The translations under genes and the position numbers were made by a program. A model generated the notes under the pieces. It saw nothing but the letters and a program-made list of their open reading frames with translations. It searched no databases and was not told the DNA's origin. From Piper betle (lineage: Eukaryota; Streptophyta; Magnoliopsida; Piperales; Piperaceae), in NCBI GenBank assembly GCA_033002965.1, contig JAURVB010014070.1, positions 62,001 to 126,000 on the forward strand: a stretch of DNA of 64,000 nucleotides, read 5' to 3'. Below are positions 61,788 through 64,000 of the stretch, piece by piece. The first letter of the stretch is position 1. Each line of letters starts with the position of its first letter.

Positions 61788-64000
61788 TTACTCAAAGATA
61801 ACAATATTTTCTTAGAGTCAGCAGTTGGCCCACAAAGATGTAAGAAATAGAGAGCTGGTCACCCTGCAGTGCATTAATAAATAAAGAGTTTAGTGGAATG
61901 TCAAACATCAGTACTAATATCAAACTCCTTTCTCTAAGACTCCTGAAACAAAAGAAAAAGTTAGAAAATGGGACATTCAAAAACAAACGCATGAAATTAA
62001 CAACACTTGGAGGAAAAACAAGTGATTAAATCAGAATGAGTACCGATAAAAACACGGAGAGAATACAATGGTTTTGTCCCGCAGTAATTTCGAAAAAAAA
62101 CTAAGCAATATCAAGAATCAATCTAATTGCCAGTTTTTCATTAAAAAAGTGGCGTGAAAACTAGCAAAACAGCTAAGAAGATATCTGATTGTATCTAATC
62201 TATCATTGATCTGTTCCAGATGAAGCCAAGGAAGACTATGAACATGAAATATTGCCTATTTCTTTATGACTCAGAGCAGATGTGGAACCTATATGATGTA
62301 AAAAATAGAATCAAAGAAATCATTTTCAATAGGAATTCCTCACATTTGATACAAGCTATTACATACAAGAAAAGTGATTTATGATGAATAAGAAAAACAT
62401 TTGTTTTACTGGTCAACAGAAAAGTGAATTATCATCAACAGGAAAAAAAATCTTATTTTTCCATCTTATACAGAATTAGCATCATGAACACATTTCTTAT
62501 CCAGCCATCTCACTTGAAAAACAATTTCAAAGCTCAAAAAAATTGTGAAGTCCATATCCTTTCGAACAATGTCCATCATGTTGCGCAAACCAAAAAAAAA
62601 AAATTTATAAAAAACGAAAGAATAGTCTCGATCATTCCTCAAGGAGCTCATTCCAATTTCCCATCAACCTCATCACTTTAATATCCTAGCGGCCCGATTT
62701 GCAAGCAACCAACTGAAAACAACCATCACAAGGAAGATTTGAAAAAAATGTAAAAAAAATGAAAAATCCATGTAAAAGACAAATTATGAAGGCAATTCTC
62801 TAATAATTTAAATTCTCACATCCAAGAATATATATATATATATATAAATCCAAATGAAAGACAATAATGATGAATGATCATAAAGAAAACAAGAAATACT
62901 CAAATAAACTAATTTCTCACATCCAAAAAAAAGAAGAAGAAAATAACACCTGACTATTCCTTTATTATCATCAACCGGCATCATCCCTTACCATTCTATC
63001 CACCGATTTACAAGCAACTCCAAAATAACCATCAATCACACAGCAAATTTATTTACAAAAAGAATCCAGGCAAAAGACAACAATCGTATTAAAGGAAGAC
63101 AAATAATCCAAATCAAAAAACAATAACAGCAACAATAATGATAAAATGAACATGATCATTCATCCCTTAACAAAACAGAGTACATACTCATCATCCTTAC
63201 CATCATGCCCGCAACCAATTTCCAAGCATATTCCAAACAACAATCACAAAGCCCATTATTAACACCTTAAAAAAATTCAAACTGCAACAAAGAAAAAAGG
63301 ATGATCATGGATGAAATAGCCAATACTCAAATAATCAAATTCACACATTCGAATGAAAAAGAAAAAAAAGAAAGAAAGAAAACAGAGAGGAAGGAAGCGT
63401 ACCGAGGATGAGGAGGAAGGATATGATGATTGACGAGATCAACCAACAAAGTTGGAGAGATGGATCGAAAGAAGAGAAGCGGTCGAAATGATGATGGCGA
63501 TGATGGCCGGAGGACTCTGTATTGGTTTCCCGAGAAGGACGGCGTAAACGTCGGCAGCTACGGTGCATTGACAAAAAAGGATCGGTGGCTGTGGGTGCCC
63601 ACCAAATATTTTCAACATGACGCCTTCTTGCCTTTACTATATTTTATATTTTTGTGTGATTGAAGAGCAAAACTACCTTGTTTTAATCATTAAATAAATA
63701 TATATTTGTGGTTTACAAGTGACAAGTTTTAGTTCAAAATCGCATTGGATATATATAACAAGAGGAAAGAATTTTATAAGTTTAATAAATATATTCAATT
63801 GGGTTAAATTTGAATTTGGTTAGAATATAATATGGTACCAACATGTTCTATGAGCAGAAACACATGTTAGTCACACAAAAAAACTCTAAATTAATAAAAA
63901 AATTATTTTATTATCGATAGATCTTGAAAATTCTGTATTTTTAGCTCCATCATATCTGAAAAAATACGGGGCTTTATAATTTTTTATTATATATATAAGT
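61788..64000. other. Upstream region of the calmodulin-binding protein gene
   Basis: Mostly AT-rich with A-runs and an (AT)n tract near 62830-62846, consistent with a long leader intron. A GC-richer patch at about 63390-63600 could be the leader exon and promoter on the minus strand, with a GTACGC donor read from 63401. 63660-64000 is AT-rich with nothing recognised. Confidence 0.45.

Noticed and set aside
1..64000. CRISPR arrays, rRNA or tRNA genes, organellar insertions
   Set aside because: No regular spacer-repeat array, no rRNA-like or cloverleaf sequence and no plastid or mitochondrial gene was seen.

Overview
The window is nuclear DNA of a flowering plant. Genes have GT-AG introns, intergenic DNA is AT-rich, and plant-only families occur: a membrane-anchored ubiquitin-fold protein, an EID1-like F-box protein, a remorin, a plant calmodulin-binding-domain protein, and LTR retrotransposons primed by initiator tRNA-Met. 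A GC-rich first exon in the LRR gene and a very GC3-rich captured transporter fragment hint at a monocot, but this is only a guess.

Layout. (1) 0.3-9.6 kb: minus-strand 3' half of an RNA polymerase I second-largest-subunit (NRPA2) gene, still with introns but full of frameshifts and stops. It is interrupted by a TRIM element that itself holds a Ty3/gypsy element, and by a second TRIM. (2) 10.5-13.3 kb and 24.2-27.2 kb: two direct copies of an ELM2-SANT chromatin-protein gene, including the 5' leader with telo-box motifs and a leader intron. Copy 1 is intact; copy 2 has one 1-nt frameshift. (3) Between them, 13.3-24.1 kb: AT-rich DNA, a diverged ~113-bp repeat, a hAT-like element and a 3.05-kb Mutator-like (Pack-MULE-like) element. 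The last carries a choline-transporter-like gene fragment and a cluster of palindromic repeats. (4) 28.7-29.9 kb: a decaying ZAT-type C2H2 zinc-finger gene. (5) 31.3-31.8 kb: a third TRIM. (6) 32.9-35.8 kb: remnant of a coiled-coil protein gene. (7) 36.5-39.8 kb (-) and 40.8-42.3 kb (+): an intact 11-exon secreted LRR protein gene and an intact EamA/SLC35F-type transporter gene, head to head. (8) 45.7-47.3 kb (-): an intact 3-exon MUB gene. (9) 50.4-51.2 kb (+): an intact EID1-like F-box gene. (10) 52.4-55.6 kb (-): a broken remorin gene. (11) 55.6-59.7 kb: a hAT-like MITE and a PIF/Harbinger remnant. (12) 59.9-61.8 kb (-): a calmodulin-binding-domain protein gene with a single frameshift at an A-run.

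The genes do not form a pathway; this is an ordinary euchromatic stretch shaped by duplication and transposon insertion. Five genes look structurally intact by exon and phase arithmetic: ELM2-SANT copy 1, LRR, EamA, MUB and EDL. The most unusual structures are the Pack-MULE-like element with subterminal double hairpins and the doubly nested retrotransposon whose gag frame begins inside its own LTR. I saw no tRNA, rRNA, CRISPR or microbial-type system.
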